Below are positions 33,879 to 43,450 of a stretch of DNA of 64,000 nt, one piece after another. The stretch lies in assembly GCF_009827615.1 (NCBI RefSeq), contig NZ_WTYU01000001.1, positions 1,013,001 to 1,077,000 of the forward strand, given 5' to 3'. The notes under the pieces were generated by a model that was not told the DNA's origin, made no database searches, and saw nothing but the letters and a program-made list of their open reading frames with translations. A program made the translations under genes and the position numbers. This DNA comes from Allopontixanthobacter confluentis (GTDB lineage: Bacteria > Pseudomonadota > Alphaproteobacteria > Sphingomonadales > Sphingomonadaceae). Position 1 is the stretch's first letter; every line of letters begins with the position of its first letter.

Positions 33879-36218
33879 ATGTCCCGACCTATACCACGCC
33901 GCCCTGAAGGCATGCCCTCGCGCGAGCAGATCATTGAATTCATCCAGACCGCAGATATGCTTGCCGGCAAGCGCGAAATCGCCAAGGCATTCGGACTGAA
34001 AGGGCAGGAAAAGATCGCCCTCAAAAAGTTGCTGCGCGATATGGCCGAAGAAGGCCTGATTGACGGGCGCAAGACCGCCTATCACCGCATGGGCGGCGTG
34101 CCCAAGGTGACCACGCTGAAAGTCATGGAAATTGACGATGGCGAGGCGTTTGCCGTGCCCGAAAGCTGGCAACCTGACGATGCGACACCGCCGCCGCGCC
34201 TGCGCGTGATTGAACATAAGAAACGCGGCTCACCCAAATTTCCAGCGCTTAAAATCGGCGACCGCATATTGGCCCGCACCGAAGAAACGGGCGGCGGGCT
34301 GAGCGCCCATATTATGAAAAAGCTGCCCGCGCGCACCGAAGGGCTGATGGGCGTGGTGGAAATAGACGGGGCAGGCAAGGCATGGCTGGCACCGGTAGAC
34401 AAGCGCGTGCGGCAATCATCACCAATTGCCGATACTGGCGGCGCTGAAGCAGGCCAGTTGGTGATGGCAGAGCCTGCCGGCAGGTCGGCCCGCGCCGGGG
34501 TCAAGGTCGTGGAAATTCTGGGCGATCCGCTGGCACCGCGCAGCTTCAGCCTGATTGCCATATCCAAGCACGGCATCCCCCACGTCTTTTCCGAAGAGAC
34601 GCTGGCAGAAGCGCATGACGCAGCAAAACTGCCAGTCAGTGCCGACACCCGTGAGGACCTCCGCCATTTGCCCATCGTGGCGATCGACCCTGCTGATGCG
34701 CGGGACCATGATGATGCGATCTGGGCGCAGCCGGATGGAAACGGCGGCTTTCATGCGCTGATCGCAATTGCGGATGTGTCTTATTATGTCCGCCCGGGCG
34801 GGGCGCTGGACAAGGAAGCGCGAAAGCGCGGCAATTCGGTCTATTTCCCTGACCGCGTCGTGCCCATGCTGCCCGAAGTCCTCAGCGCGGATGTCTGCTC
34901 GCTGCGCCAGGGCGAGGACCGTGCAGCAATGGCGTGCCATCTGAACATATCAGCCAATGGCACCATCACCGGCTGGCGGTTTACCAGGGCGATTGTGCGG
35001 ATCGACGAGGTGATTGCTTACGAAGACGCTCAGGCGCGTATCGACAGCGGCGATGCGGCCGAGAACCTGACCGATCTGTGGGATTGCTGGAAAGTTCTGG
35101 CCGACGCGCGGGCAAAGCGTGATCCGCTGGAACTGGATTTGCCGGAACGCCGCGTCATGCTGGACGATCAGGGCAAGATTACCGAAATCGCCATTCGTGA
35201 ACGGCTGGATGCCCACCGGGTGGTGGAAGAATACATGATTTCAGCCAATGTCGCGGCGGCAAAGGCGCTGGAAAGCAAAACCGCGCCCGTGGTCTACCGC
35301 GTTCACGAAACGCCAAGCCGTGAAAAGCTGGTGGCTTTGCGCGAATATATGGAAACTTTCGGCAAGAAACTGGCACTCGGCCAGGTCATAACTCCCGGCC
35401 TGTTCAACCGCATGCTGAAGGATGTCACGGACGAATCCGAAAAAGCGCAGGTGATGGAAGCTGTGCTGCGCAGCCAGACGCAAGCCTATTACGGCCCCAA
35501 TAACGCGGGCCATTTCGGCCTCGCGCTTGGTTCGTACGCGCATTTCACTTCGCCCATCCGGCGGTATGCCGATTTGCTCGTGCATCGCGCACTGGTTGAT
35601 GCGTTTCATCTCGAACAGCCAAAGCCTGCCGGTGATGGCCCGTCAGCCGGGTTGCCGCCTGCCACTGGCCTTGCTGACCGTGACCGGGCAGACCTGTCGC
35701 GCATCACCGATGCCATCAGTGTGACGGAACGCCGTGCAATGGAAGCAGAGCGCGATACGATTGACCGTTATGTCGCCGCCTGGCTTTCAGCCCGTGTCGG
35801 CGAAACTTTCGAAACGCGTATTACAGGTGTGCAGAGCTTTGGCTTCTTTGCCACTATCGTTGGTTTGGGCGGTGATGGCCTGGTTCCTGTTTCGACCCTT
35901 GGCGCAGATTATTACAATTATGATGAAGCCGCCCGCGCATTGGTCGGGGAACGGTCTGGCACGCGTTATGACACAGGGCAGCGCTTGCAACTTAAACTGG
36001 CTGAAGCCAATCCGCTGACAGGCGCGCTAAAATTCCAGCTGCCCGAAGGGGAAGGCGCACCAATCGAACCGCGCGGCGAACGAACTGGTTTCCGGCACAA
36101 GACAGGCCCAAAAGCTGGTGCTGGCAAGACCGGAAAGGGGCCTAAAGGTGGCGGCTTCAAGCCAGGTCCGCGTGGCCGGCCCAAAAACATTCGCCACCAG
36201 TCACGCAAGCGTAAATAA
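33879..36218 (+). CDS. rnr: Ribonuclease R
   Basis: The 779-residue RNase II-family exoribonuclease has an N-terminal winged-helix (REIAKAFGLKGQEKIALKKL), cold-shock-like domains, the RNB catalytic region with VAIDPADARDHDDAIWA (conserved Asp cluster) and GHFGLALGSYAHFTSPIRRY, an S1 domain (about residues 625-710), and a basic Gly/Lys-rich tail. It degrades structured RNA. ATG 33879 gives the alphaproteobacterial start MSRPIPRRPEGMPSREQI; ATG 33912 is an alternative. Confidence 0.95.
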   Translation: MSRPIPRRPEGMPSREQIIEFIQTADMLAGKREIAKAFGLKGQEKIALKKLLRDMAEEGLIDGRKTAYHRMGGVPKVTTLKVMEIDDGEAFAVPESWQPDDATPPPRLRVIEHKKRGSPKFPALKIGDRILARTEETGGGLSAHIMKKLPARTEGLMGVVEIDGAGKAWLAPVDKRVRQSSPIADTGGAEAGQLVMAEPAGRSARAGVKVVEILGDPLAPRSFSLIAISKHGIPHVFSEETLAEAHDAAKLPVSADTREDLRHLPIVAIDPADARDHDDAIWAQPDGNGGFHALIAIADVSYYVRPGGALDKEARKRGNSVYFPDRVVPMLPEVLSADVCSLRQGEDRAAMACHLNISANGTITGWRFTRAIVRIDEVIAYEDAQARIDSGDAAENLTDLWDCWKVLADARAKRDPLELDLPERRVMLDDQGKITEIAIRERLDAHRVVEEYMISANVAAAKALESKTAPVVYRVHETPSREKLVALREYMETFGKKLALGQVITPGLFNRMLKDVTDESEKAQVMEAVLRSQTQAYYGPNNAGHFGLALGSYAHFTSPIRRYADLLVHRALVDAFHLEQPKPAGDGPSAGLPPATGLADRDRADLSRITDAISVTERRAMEAERDTIDRYVAAWLSARVGETFETRITGVQSFGFFATIVGLGGDGLVPVSTLGADYYNYDEAARALVGERSGTRYDTGQRLQLKLAEANPLTGALKFQLPEGEGAPIEPRGERTGFRHKTGPKAGAGKTGKGPKGGGFKPGPRGRPKNIRHQSRKRK

Positions 36219-36250
36219 GCCGCAACGCGCACCACATCTTTTGCCGCAAG

Positions 36251-36703
36251 TCAGGCCAGCCGGTCGATATCTTCTGCGGTGAATGATCCCGGCACGATAT
36301 ACAGCGGGCAGGGCAGGCCGCCTGAATGCGCGGAAAAATGGGTGATCAGCGGATTGGGCGAACCGTCACTTGCAGCGCCCAGCACCAGCGCTGCCACCTC
36401 AGGATGTTCGGCAAGATATTCCCTGATGATCGACTGCCCTTCGCCAACCTTGACCGCGATTGTGGGCATTTTCCCGCTTTGGCTGTAAAGATTGCCAGCG
36501 GCGCTGCTCGCCATCACTTCCGCCCTGTCGCGCGCTTCCTGCTCAATGGTTGCCTGCACCCCGCCAAAAGCGTTGAAGCTCTGTTGCGGGACCAGTGCAA
36601 GGATGTGAACCGCGCCGCCGCTGGCCGCAGCACGGCGTGACGCAAAGCGCAGCGCTGCACGCGCTTCTTCTGTCTCGTCCATGATTACAAGGTAGACCCG
36701 CAT
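36251..36703 (-). CDS. Universal stress protein (UspA family)
   Basis: The 150-residue single-domain protein starts [20 protein letters not shown], has a central [21 protein letters not shown] and the ATP-loop-like [20 protein letters not shown]. Members of this family help survival under growth arrest, often by binding ATP; the canonical G-2x-G-9x-G-S/T loop is only partly kept here. ATG 36703 has GGGGAGAAA upstream. It is divergent from pdhC with about 120 nt between starts. Confidence 0.88.
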   Translation of the reverse strand: MRVYLVIMDETEEARAALRFASRRAAASGGAVHILALVPQQSFNAFGGVQATIEQEARDRAEVMASSAAGNLYSQSGKMPTIAVKVGEGQSIIREYLAEHPEVAALVLGAASDGSPNPLITHFSAHSGGLPCPLYIVPGSFTAEDIDRLA

Positions 36704-36822
36704 CGTTTTTCTCCCCGCCGGACCTATCTGATGAAATCGTATTCGGCGCAAGAACCTTGCCCGAACGCGGTAAATTGGTCAGAGCAGACCAAAGCACAAT
36801 TAACAGGACTTGCTGCACACCC

Positions 36823-38130
36823 ATGCCCACGCCCATCAAGATGCCCGCTTTGTCACCCACCATGGAAGAAGGCACGCTGGCCAAATGGCTGGTGAAAGAA
36901 GGGGACAAGGTTCGTTCCGGCGATATCATGGCGGAAATCGAAACCGACAAGGCCACGATGGAATTCGAAGCCGTGGATGAAGGCACCATTGTCAGCATCG
37001 CAGTTGCAGAAGGCACCGAAGGGGTAAAAGTCGGCACCGTCATCGCCACACTGGCAGGTGATGACGAAGATAGCGCGCAGGCAGCGCCTGAAGAGGCCGA
37101 GGGTAGCCCACCTGCTCCTGCACAAAAGCCTGCACCGGACAAACCTGCACCGGAACCGGCCGCACCTGAAAAGGCTGTACCCGCCACAGCGGCCAAAACC
37201 GCACCTGCGCCTGCTGGTGACAGGGTCTTGGCATCGCCGCTTGCCAGGCGCATTGCCCAGCAGCAAGGCATTGATCTATCTAGCCTAAGCGGGACCGGAC
37301 CCAATGGCCGCATCGTCAAAGCAGATGTGGAAACCGCGCAGGCCAGCGGCAAGACTGATACCGCCCCCACTGATGCCGCGCGCCAAGGTTCTGCCGCGGA
37401 AGCCGCATCTGCAACGCCGGCCAAAATTCCCGATTTCGGCATTCCTTACGAAGCGGAAAAGCTCAACAATGTGCGCAAGACCATCGCGCGCCGCCTGACC
37501 GAAGCAAAGCAGACCATCCCGCATATTTACCTGACGCTCGACGTTCAACTGGATGCCCTCCTGAAATTGCGGAGCGAGCTGAATGCGGCATTGGAACCGC
37601 AAGGGATCAAATTGTCGGTCAATGATCTGCTGATCAAGGCTCTGGCCAAGGCGCTGATGCAGGTGCCATCATGCAATGTCAGTTTTGCCGGTGATGAATT
37701 GCGTAAATTTACGCGGACGGATATTTCTGTCGCAGTCGCCGCGCCATCTGGCCTGATTACACCCATCATTGTTGATGCCGGCAGCAAGTCCATGTCCGCT
37801 ATTTCGAATGAAATGAAGGAACTGGCGGGCAAGGCACGCGACGGCAAGTTACAGCCGCATGAATATCAGGGCGGAACCGCCAGCCTATCCAACCTGGGCA
37901 TGTTCGGCATCAAGCAGTTTGATGCAGTGATAAACCCGCCGCAGGCCATGATCCTGGCAGTTGGCGCAGGCGAAAAACGGCCCGCAGTGGTAGATGGCGC
38001 ACTGGCTGTCGCCACGGTCATGAGCGCAACCGGAAGTTTTGACCATCGCGCAATCGACGGGGCAGATGGCGCGCAGCTGATGCAGGCGTTCCAGCAAATT
38101 GTGGAAAACCCGCTGGCGCTGGTAGCCTGA
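36823..38130 (+). CDS. pdhC: Pyruvate dehydrogenase E2, dihydrolipoyl acetyltransferase
   Basis: The 435-residue protein has one lipoyl domain (lipoylated Lys43 in [11 protein letters not shown]), an Ala/Pro linker (about residues 85-140), a peripheral-subunit-binding domain ([16 protein letters not shown], then [11 protein letters not shown]) and a catalytic domain ending in [14 protein letters not shown] with the His-x3-Asp-Gly motif. It passes acetyl groups to CoA in the PDH complex. E1 genes are not in the window, so E2 and E3 form a separate locus. ATG 36823 gives the standard start [15 protein letters not shown]. lipA at 60782 encodes the enzyme that makes its lipoyl cofactor. Confidence 0.96.
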   Translation: MPTPIKMPALSPTMEEGTLAKWLVKEGDKVRSGDIMAEIETDKATMEFEAVDEGTIVSIAVAEGTEGVKVGTVIATLAGDDEDSAQAAPEEAEGSPPAPAQKPAPDKPAPEPAAPEKAVPATAAKTAPAPAGDRVLASPLARRIAQQQGIDLSSLSGTGPNGRIVKADVETAQASGKTDTAPTDAARQGSAAEAASATPAKIPDFGIPYEAEKLNNVRKTIARRLTEAKQTIPHIYLTLDVQLDALLKLRSELNAALEPQGIKLSVNDLLIKALAKALMQVPSCNVSFAGDELRKFTRTDISVAVAAPSGLITPIIVDAGSKSMSAISNEMKELAGKARDGKLQPHEYQGGTASLSNLGMFGIKQFDAVINPPQAMILAVGAGEKRPAVVDGALAVATVMSATGSFDHRAIDGADGAQLMQAFQQIVENPLALVA

Positions 38131-38133
38131 GCG

Positions 38134-38544
38134 ATGAAGCGTGGCTGCTACCTTACCATCCTTGCGCTAAGTCTTGCGACCACCAGTGCTGCGCATTCGC
38201 AGGAAAGCGCGCGAATTCCGGTGATCGGGCTGGAAGGTCCGCAAGCAGATGCTTGCCCGGGAATTGGCCGGATCAACGCGCTGGAACCGCGCAAGGGCGA
38301 TCTGCTGCGCGTGCGGGCGGAAGCCAATGAAGGCAGCCAGGTGACGGACGAACTGAATGTGGCGACGCTCGTCTGGCTTTGCGAAGCGGACGATGACTGG
38401 CAAGGCATTGTCTATCCCAAAGGCCAGTTTCAGGAATTGGGCGATTGCCGCGTCAGCGCCGCTCTCAGCGCTCCTGAGCCCTATGCAGGCCCCTGCCAAT
38501 TTGGCTGGGTGCAGGCAAAATATGTCGAACTTGTAACCGGTTAA
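38134..38544 (+). CDS. Secreted SH3-like domain protein
   Basis: The 136-residue product has a signal peptide (about residues 1-23) and a compact domain of bacterial SH3 type: GDLLRVRAEANEGSQVTDEL, then WLCEADDDWQGIVYPKGQ and a final FGWVQAKYVELV. Four Cys outside the signal peptide could form two disulfides. It starts 3 nt after the E2 stop and is 26 nt before lpd, so it is sandwiched in the PDH operon although it should be exported. I infer no role in the complex. Confidence 0.75.
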   Translation: MKRGCYLTILALSLATTSAAHSQESARIPVIGLEGPQADACPGIGRINALEPRKGDLLRVRAEANEGSQVTDELNVATLVWLCEADDDWQGIVYPKGQFQELGDCRVSAALSAPEPYAGPCQFGWVQAKYVELVTG

Positions 38545-38570
38545 CCGGCATAGTTCAATTCGGAGTTACC

Positions 38571-39983
38571 ATGGCTTCTCAATATGATGTTATCGTTCTT
38601 GGTTCCGGCCCCGGCGGCTATGTCGCGGCCATTCGCTGTGCCCAACTGGGCCTGAAGACGGCTATTGTCGAGCGCGAAAACCTTGGCGGAATCTGTTTGA
38701 ATTGGGGTTGCATACCCACAAAAGCGCTGCTTCGCTCGGCCGAGATTTTCCATTATATGCAGCACGCCAAGGATTACGGGCTGATCGCAAAGGAAATCGA
38801 GGCTGATCTGGCAGCGGTCGTAAAACGCTCACGCGGCGTGGCAAAGCAGTTAAATCAGGGCGTTACGCATCTGATGAAGAAAAACAAGATCACCGTCCAC
38901 ATGGGCGAGGGCACCTTGAAGAACGCCACCACGCTGGAAGTGAAGGGCGACAAGGGCAGCGAAACAATCACGGGAAAGCATATTATTGTCGCAACCGGCG
39001 CGCGTGCACGCGACCTGCCTTTTGCGCCTGCGGATGGCAAACGCATCTGGACCTATCGCCACGCCATGGTTCCGGCGGAAATGCCAAGCCGGCTGCTGGT
39101 CATAGGTTCAGGCGCCATTGGCATTGAATTTGCCAGCTTTTACAATGATATGGGCGCGGACGTTACCGTGGTTGAGATGCTTGACCGGATTGTGCCGGTA
39201 GAAGACGCAGAGATTTCCGCATTTCTTGAAAAATCGCTGACCAAGCAGGGAATGAACATCCGCACAGCGACCGGGCTTGAAGAGCTCAAGGCCACCGAAA
39301 AAGGCATAACGGCCCGGATCAAGGGCCAAGATGGCAAGGTTTCATCTGAGGAATTCAGCCACGCCATCGTGGCCATCGGCATCCAGCCCAATACTGAAAA
39401 CATCGGGTTGGATACCGCAGGCGTACAAATGGACCGCGGATTTATCCAGATTGATGATTTTGGCCGCACCGGTGTGAAAGGTTTATGGGCCATCGGGGAC
39501 TGCGTGCCCGGCCCATGGCTCGCCCACAAGGCCAGCCATGAAGGCGTTACGGCCGCAGAATCCATCGCCCGCGAATTGGGCAACAAGGATGTTCACCCGC
39601 ACCGGCTCGACCGCAATGCCATCCCCGGCTGCACCTATTGCCATCCGCAAATCGCCAGCGTCGGGCTGACGGAAGCCAAGGCAAAGGAAGCGGGCCACGA
39701 CGTAAAAGTCGGCAATTTTCCCTTCATCGGAAACGGCAAGGCAATCGCCCTTGGCGAAGCGGAAGGTTTCATCAAGACTGTTTTCGATACCACCACGGGC
39801 GAATTGCTGGGCGCTCATATGATCGGCGCGGAAGTCACCGAACTCATTCAGGGCTACACTATCGGCAAGACGCTTGAGACGACGGAGGCCGAATTGATGA
39901 ACACCATCTTCCCCCATCCGACACTGAGCGAAATGATGCACGAATCTGTCTTGTCCGCTTATGGCAAGACCATTCACATGTGA
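38571..39983 (+). CDS. lpdA: Dihydrolipoyl dehydrogenase (E3)
   Basis: The 470-residue flavoprotein has the FAD motif GSGPGGYVAAIR, the redox disulfide pair Cys42 and Cys47 in GGICLNWGCIPTK, an NAD-binding GSGAIGIEFASF, ATG-box GLWAIGDC and a C-terminal dimer domain with HPTLSEMMHE. It reoxidises dihydrolipoamide with NAD+. GGAG precedes ATG 38571. It is the third gene of pdhC-SH3-lpdA; a perfect 12-bp hairpin lies 20 nt after its stop. Confidence 0.96.
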   Translation: MASQYDVIVLGSGPGGYVAAIRCAQLGLKTAIVERENLGGICLNWGCIPTKALLRSAEIFHYMQHAKDYGLIAKEIEADLAAVVKRSRGVAKQLNQGVTHLMKKNKITVHMGEGTLKNATTLEVKGDKGSETITGKHIIVATGARARDLPFAPADGKRIWTYRHAMVPAEMPSRLLVIGSGAIGIEFASFYNDMGADVTVVEMLDRIVPVEDAEISAFLEKSLTKQGMNIRTATGLEELKATEKGITARIKGQDGKVSSEEFSHAIVAIGIQPNTENIGLDTAGVQMDRGFIQIDDFGRTGVKGLWAIGDCVPGPWLAHKASHEGVTAAESIARELGNKDVHPHRLDRNAIPGCTYCHPQIASVGLTEAKAKEAGHDVKVGNFPFIGNGKAIALGEAEGFIKTVFDTTTGELLGAHMIGAEVTELIQGYTIGKTLETTEAELMNTIFPHPTLSEMMHESVLSAYGKTIHM

Positions 39984-40002
39984 GGCTAGCTTCGGTTTTC
40001 CC

Positions 40003-40031
40003 CAGATGCGACGAGCCGTTCGTCGCATCTG
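40003..40031 (+). terminator. Perfect 12-bp hairpin after lpdA, no U-run
   Basis: CAGATGCGACGA (40003-40014) and TCGTCGCATCTG (40020-40031) pair perfectly around a 5-nt loop. No T-run follows on either strand, so it would not be a textbook intrinsic terminator. It may protect the lpdA 3' end or work with Rho. Confidence 0.45.
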
Positions 40032-40081
40032 CGGGAACATCTATCCATTTCAACCCGTTAGCGCATCATAGGAGAGATGCG

Positions 40082-40246
40082 ATGGAATTTGAAATCAATG
40101 ATGATCCGCAAGGTGAACCCGATTACGATCTGCGCACAGAAGTAAGCCAGAATTGCGGCGATGATGGCCATGATCACGATTTTGCGCAGCCGAGCGATGG
40201 GCTGGCAAATGGCGCCATGGCGACGACATTTTCCGCAAACGACTGA
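40082..40246 (+). CDS. Possible small acidic protein
   Basis: This 54-residue frame starts at ATG 40082 with AGGAGAG seven bases upstream, a stronger ribosome binding site than most genes here have. The product is very acidic (EFEINDDPQGEPDYD) with a His/Asp cluster DDGHDHDF. I recognise no family. It lies between the lpdA hairpin and tRNA-Ser. The opposite strand also has an open frame (see findings), so one of the two may be a shadow. Confidence 0.4.
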   Translation: MEFEINDDPQGEPDYDLRTEVSQNCGDDGHDHDFAQPSDGLANGAMATTFSAND

Positions 40247-40256
40247 CAGCAAAAAT

Positions 40257-40346
40257 TGGCGGACAGGGTGGGATTCGAACCCACGGTGGGCGTTAACCCA
40301 CGCCGGTTTTCAAGACCGGTGCATTCAACCGCTCTGCCACCTGTCC
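40257..40346 (-). tRNA. tRNA-Ser (UGA anticodon)
   Basis: On the minus strand the sequence runs from GGACAGG (acceptor) to CCTGTCC, then GCCA, so the CCA end is encoded. The anticodon stem-loop CGGTCTTGAAAACCGG gives TGA, read as Ser. A long variable arm (CGTGGGTTAACGCCCACC) and the T-arm GTGGGTTCGAATCCCAC are clear, as expected for a class II tRNA. Confidence 0.96.
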
Positions 40347-40483
40347 GCTTGAGAAAAGCCGCTAGCGTGCCTTTCAGCGTTTGTCATCCCGGCTTTTGCT
40401 CGTTTCATGACATATTGCCACAGATATCGCTCCAACTGTCGAAAGTCATTTGCGATTCACCTGTGGTATGACATCACAGCGTT

Positions 40484-41503
40484 ATGAAATTCAGACCACT
40501 TCTTGCAATAACTGCTGCTTTTGCCCTCGCATTTCCAGGCGCGCCCTCACAGGCCCAGGATTTGCCATTTGATGCCTATCTCCAACTGTTGATTGCCCGT
40601 GCGCGCGCCGAAGGTGTGAGCGAGCCGACAATCCAGCGCATGACTGCAGGCCTTACGCCAAATATGCGCGTCATCGAACTGGACCGCGATCAGCCGGGCA
40701 GCGCTTCGTCGAGGGGGTTTCCACCGCTGGCCCCGTACATTGCCACGCATGTCGACAGCGCCCGCATCAATGGCGGGAAGCGCACGTTTGGCACGACACG
40801 CAGCCTCACCCGTTCCATCGAGAGCGAATACGGCGTCCCTGCTGAAATCGTCATTGCGATTTGGGGGCACGAAACGAATTACGGCAGTTACAAGGGTAAT
40901 TTCGACCTTTCCCGCTCGCTGGCAACGCTGGCATGGGAAGGGCGGCGGCGCGAGTTGTTCTCGACAGAATGGATCGATCTGCTGAAAATTGCTGATCGTG
41001 GTTTTTCGCGTTCGACAATGGTCGGCAGCTGGGCTGGTGCCTTCGGCAATCCGCAGTTCCTTCCCAGCGTCTATCTGCGTCTGGCAAAGGATGGCGATGG
41101 CGACGGTAACGCGGATATCTGGAACAGCAGAGCCGATACACTCCATTCAATCGCCAATTATTTCCGCGATGCAGGCTGGCGCCGCGGTCAGCCATGGGGC
41201 GTAAGAGCAAGCGTGCCGGCCTCGCTCGACCGTAAAAGCATCGAAAGCAAATTGAATTCGCCTGTCTGCTCGCGCGTGCATGAACGCCACAGCCAGTGGA
41301 AAACCGTGGCTGAATGGCGCAAGCTGGGCGTGCAACCGCAGGCCTATCTTGCAGATGACGTCATGGCATCGTTTTTCCAGCCTGATGGCCCTGGTGCGCC
41401 GGCGTGGTTATTGACCGCGAATTACCGTGTTATCCTCGAATATAATTGCTCCAACTATTACGCCATGAGTGTCGGGCTTCTGGCTGACGAAATTGCACGG
41501 TAA
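40484..41503 (+). CDS. Lytic murein transglycosylase (MltB family)
   Basis: The 339-residue protein has a signal peptide (about residues 1-24, ending PSQAQ) and an SLT_2/MltB-type domain. The catalytic Glu130 lies in IWGHETNYGS, and GSWAGAFGNPQFLPSVY matches the family's substrate-groove motif. It cleaves peptidoglycan with formation of 1,6-anhydro-MurNAc in the periplasm. No lipobox is seen, so it may be soluble. tRNA-Ser is upstream on the other strand. Confidence 0.93.
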   Translation: MKFRPLLAITAAFALAFPGAPSQAQDLPFDAYLQLLIARARAEGVSEPTIQRMTAGLTPNMRVIELDRDQPGSASSRGFPPLAPYIATHVDSARINGGKRTFGTTRSLTRSIESEYGVPAEIVIAIWGHETNYGSYKGNFDLSRSLATLAWEGRRRELFSTEWIDLLKIADRGFSRSTMVGSWAGAFGNPQFLPSVYLRLAKDGDGDGNADIWNSRADTLHSIANYFRDAGWRRGQPWGVRASVPASLDRKSIESKLNSPVCSRVHERHSQWKTVAEWRKLGVQPQAYLADDVMASFFQPDGPGAPAWLLTANYRVILEYNCSNYYAMSVGLLADEIAR

Positions 41504-41636
41504 GACTGATCGCTTTGCGGTTGCTTACCCTGCGATATGACAGTGGACAGCATGTGCGGTCTCTCGCCAAACTGAAGCTGGCCAGCTATAGGGTGGCGGT
41601 ATTTCAACAGTAGGGTAATCCACCGGACCAGACCCG

Positions 41637-42812
41637 GTGGCAGGAACGATTTTGCATATTTTCCTACGAATGCTGGCCCCCGTCATCGCCTTGGGCGCCG
41701 CCACCAATGCGGGCGGGGCGCCGCGTATCGAAGCGGCTGTGCCCGCGCCAGATGCGGCGCCGATTGCCTTTCTGGTCGATGTTTCTTCCGGCCAGATCCT
41801 GATGGAACGCGAAGCCGACCGGCGGTTTGTGCCAGCATCGATTACCAAGGTCATGACCCTGTATCTTGCGTTCGAACTGATCGAAGCCAGGAAATTGCAA
41901 TTGGCCCAGACATTCACCGTCCGGCCTGAAACATTCAAGGAATGGCACAACAAGGGCTCGCGCATGTTCGTGCCCAAGGATGCGCGCATTTCCGTTGATG
42001 ATCTGCTGATGGGCATTGCTGCCGTTTCGGCCAATGACGGTTCGATCATTTTGGCAGAAGGGGCGGCAGGGTCAGTGGATGGCTGGGTGGCCCTGATGAA
42101 CCGGAAAGCGCGCGATCTGGGGATGAACAATAGCCACTTCGGCACGCCCAACGGCTGGATGGATGAAGGCCGCACCTTTACCACTGCGCGCGATCTGACC
42201 ACACTTGCACGCGCCATCATAACCCGGCACCCCAGCAAATATGCGCGATATTTCGGGCGCGAAGGCTTCAAATATAACAACATTGCCCAGGCCAATCACG
42301 ATCCGATGATTGGCGTGGTGGATGGCGCTGACGGGCTGAAAACAGGTTTCACCAATGAAGCAGGCTATGGCTTTCTGGGCTCAGCGAAACGAAACGGCCG
42401 CAGGCTGATCATGGTGATCGCGGCCAGCGAACGCCCGCAATTTCGCAACAAAGCCGCCCGTGAACTGATCGAATGGGGTTTCTCGGCACATGATATCAAA
42501 CCTTTGTTTTACAAAGGTAACGAAGTCGGTTTCGCAGAGGTTCAGGACGGTGCCAGCGACCGCGTTGCACTGCTTGCGCCCGGCACGATCAATGCCACGT
42601 TCCCGGCCGGTGCCCCGCGCAATGTTAAGCTGACAATTCACTATGAAGGCCCACTGCAAGCGCCAGTTGCAAAAGGAGAGCGTATCGCGGAACTGGAAAT
42701 TCAGGTGGATGGTTTGCCGCCATCCCGCGTTCCGCTGATGACCGCTGATGACGTGCCCAAGGCCGGGACATTTCAGCGGCTTTATAACGGAATTGCAGGC
42801 TTGATATCATGA
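41637..42812 (+). CDS. D-alanyl-D-alanine carboxypeptidase
   Basis: The product is a low-molecular-weight penicillin-binding protein with an N-terminal signal peptide. The three active-site motifs are present: S-x-x-K at Ser68-Lys71 (ASITK), S-x-N in VSANDGS, and K-T-G in LKTGFTNEAGY. A C-terminal beta domain (about residues 285-380) follows, as in DacA/DacC. It trims pentapeptides of peptidoglycan. The start is uncertain: GTG 41637 (391 aa), TTG 41652 with AGGA 6 nt before it, or ATG 41670. Its stop overlaps tmk by ATGA. Confidence 0.92.
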   Translation: MAGTILHIFLRMLAPVIALGAATNAGGAPRIEAAVPAPDAAPIAFLVDVSSGQILMEREADRRFVPASITKVMTLYLAFELIEARKLQLAQTFTVRPETFKEWHNKGSRMFVPKDARISVDDLLMGIAAVSANDGSIILAEGAAGSVDGWVALMNRKARDLGMNNSHFGTPNGWMDEGRTFTTARDLTTLARAIITRHPSKYARYFGREGFKYNNIAQANHDPMIGVVDGADGLKTGFTNEAGYGFLGSAKRNGRRLIMVIAASERPQFRNKAARELIEWGFSAHDIKPLFYKGNEVGFAEVQDGASDRVALLAPGTINATFPAGAPRNVKLTIHYEGPLQAPVAKGERIAELEIQVDGLPPSRVPLMTADDVPKAGTFQRLYNGIAGLIS

Positions 42813-43450
42813 CGCGTGGCAAGTTCATCGCGCTGGAAGGCGGCGAGGGGACAGGCAAATCCACGCAGGCAAAACTGCTGGCAAAGTCGCTTGAGGATGC
42901 AGGAAAAAAGGTTCTGATCACCCGCGAACCGGGTGGTACCAAAGGCGCAGAAGCCATCCGCGCCTTGCTGCTTGCGCCGCCGGAAAGCAGCGGATGGGGC
43001 CCGCGCGCTGAAGCATTGCTGTTTGCCGCCGCGCGTGCAGATCATGTCGACAAGTTGATCAAGCCTGCTCTCGAGAATGGGATCTGGGTGATAACGGACA
43101 GGTTCCTCGATTCAAGCCGTGCCTATCAGGGCGGTGCTGGCGGGCTGGGGGATGCAGCGATCCTGACGCTGCATGACATTGGCAGCGGCGGTTTGCGGCC
43201 GGATTTAACCGTGCTGATCGAAGCTCCGACAGATATTGTTACGCAGCGCTTGTCGCTCCGCGATGATGGTGTTTCTGACGCGATTGGCGGGCGTGACGCA
43301 GAGTATCACGCAAAGGTAGCTGCCGCATTTTCCCGCTATGCGGAAAACGAACCCGATCTGTTCACCATTGTCGATGGGCAGGGAACCCCGGAAGACGTCC
43401 ACCAGCGAATTGCCCATGCTGTCCACGCTGCGCTGAACTGCCAGCCATGA
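42809..43450 (+). CDS. tmk: Thymidylate kinase
   Basis: The 213-residue kinase phosphorylates dTMP to dTDP. The P-loop is ALEGGEGTGKST, followed by REPGGT, the DRFLDSSRAYQG motif and a lid with LRDDGVSDAIGG. It starts in the ATGA overlap with the carboxypeptidase gene and ends in an ATGA overlap with holB, so it sits in a translationally coupled chain. tmk-holB is a widely conserved pair. Confidence 0.95.
   Translation: MTRGKFIALEGGEGTGKSTQAKLLAKSLEDAGKKVLITREPGGTKGAEAIRALLLAPPESSGWGPRAEALLFAAARADHVDKLIKPALENGIWVITDRFLDSSRAYQGGAGGLGDAAILTLHDIGSGGLRPDLTVLIEAPTDIVTQRLSLRDDGVSDAIGGRDAEYHAKVAAAFSRYAENEPDLFTIVDGQGTPEDVHQRIAHAVHAALNCQP

Noticed and set aside
40256-40471. A short plus-strand protein beginning MADRVGFEPTVGVNPRR
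   Set aside because: This is the well-known false protein read from the antisense of a tRNA gene; the tRNA-Ser explains the sequence.
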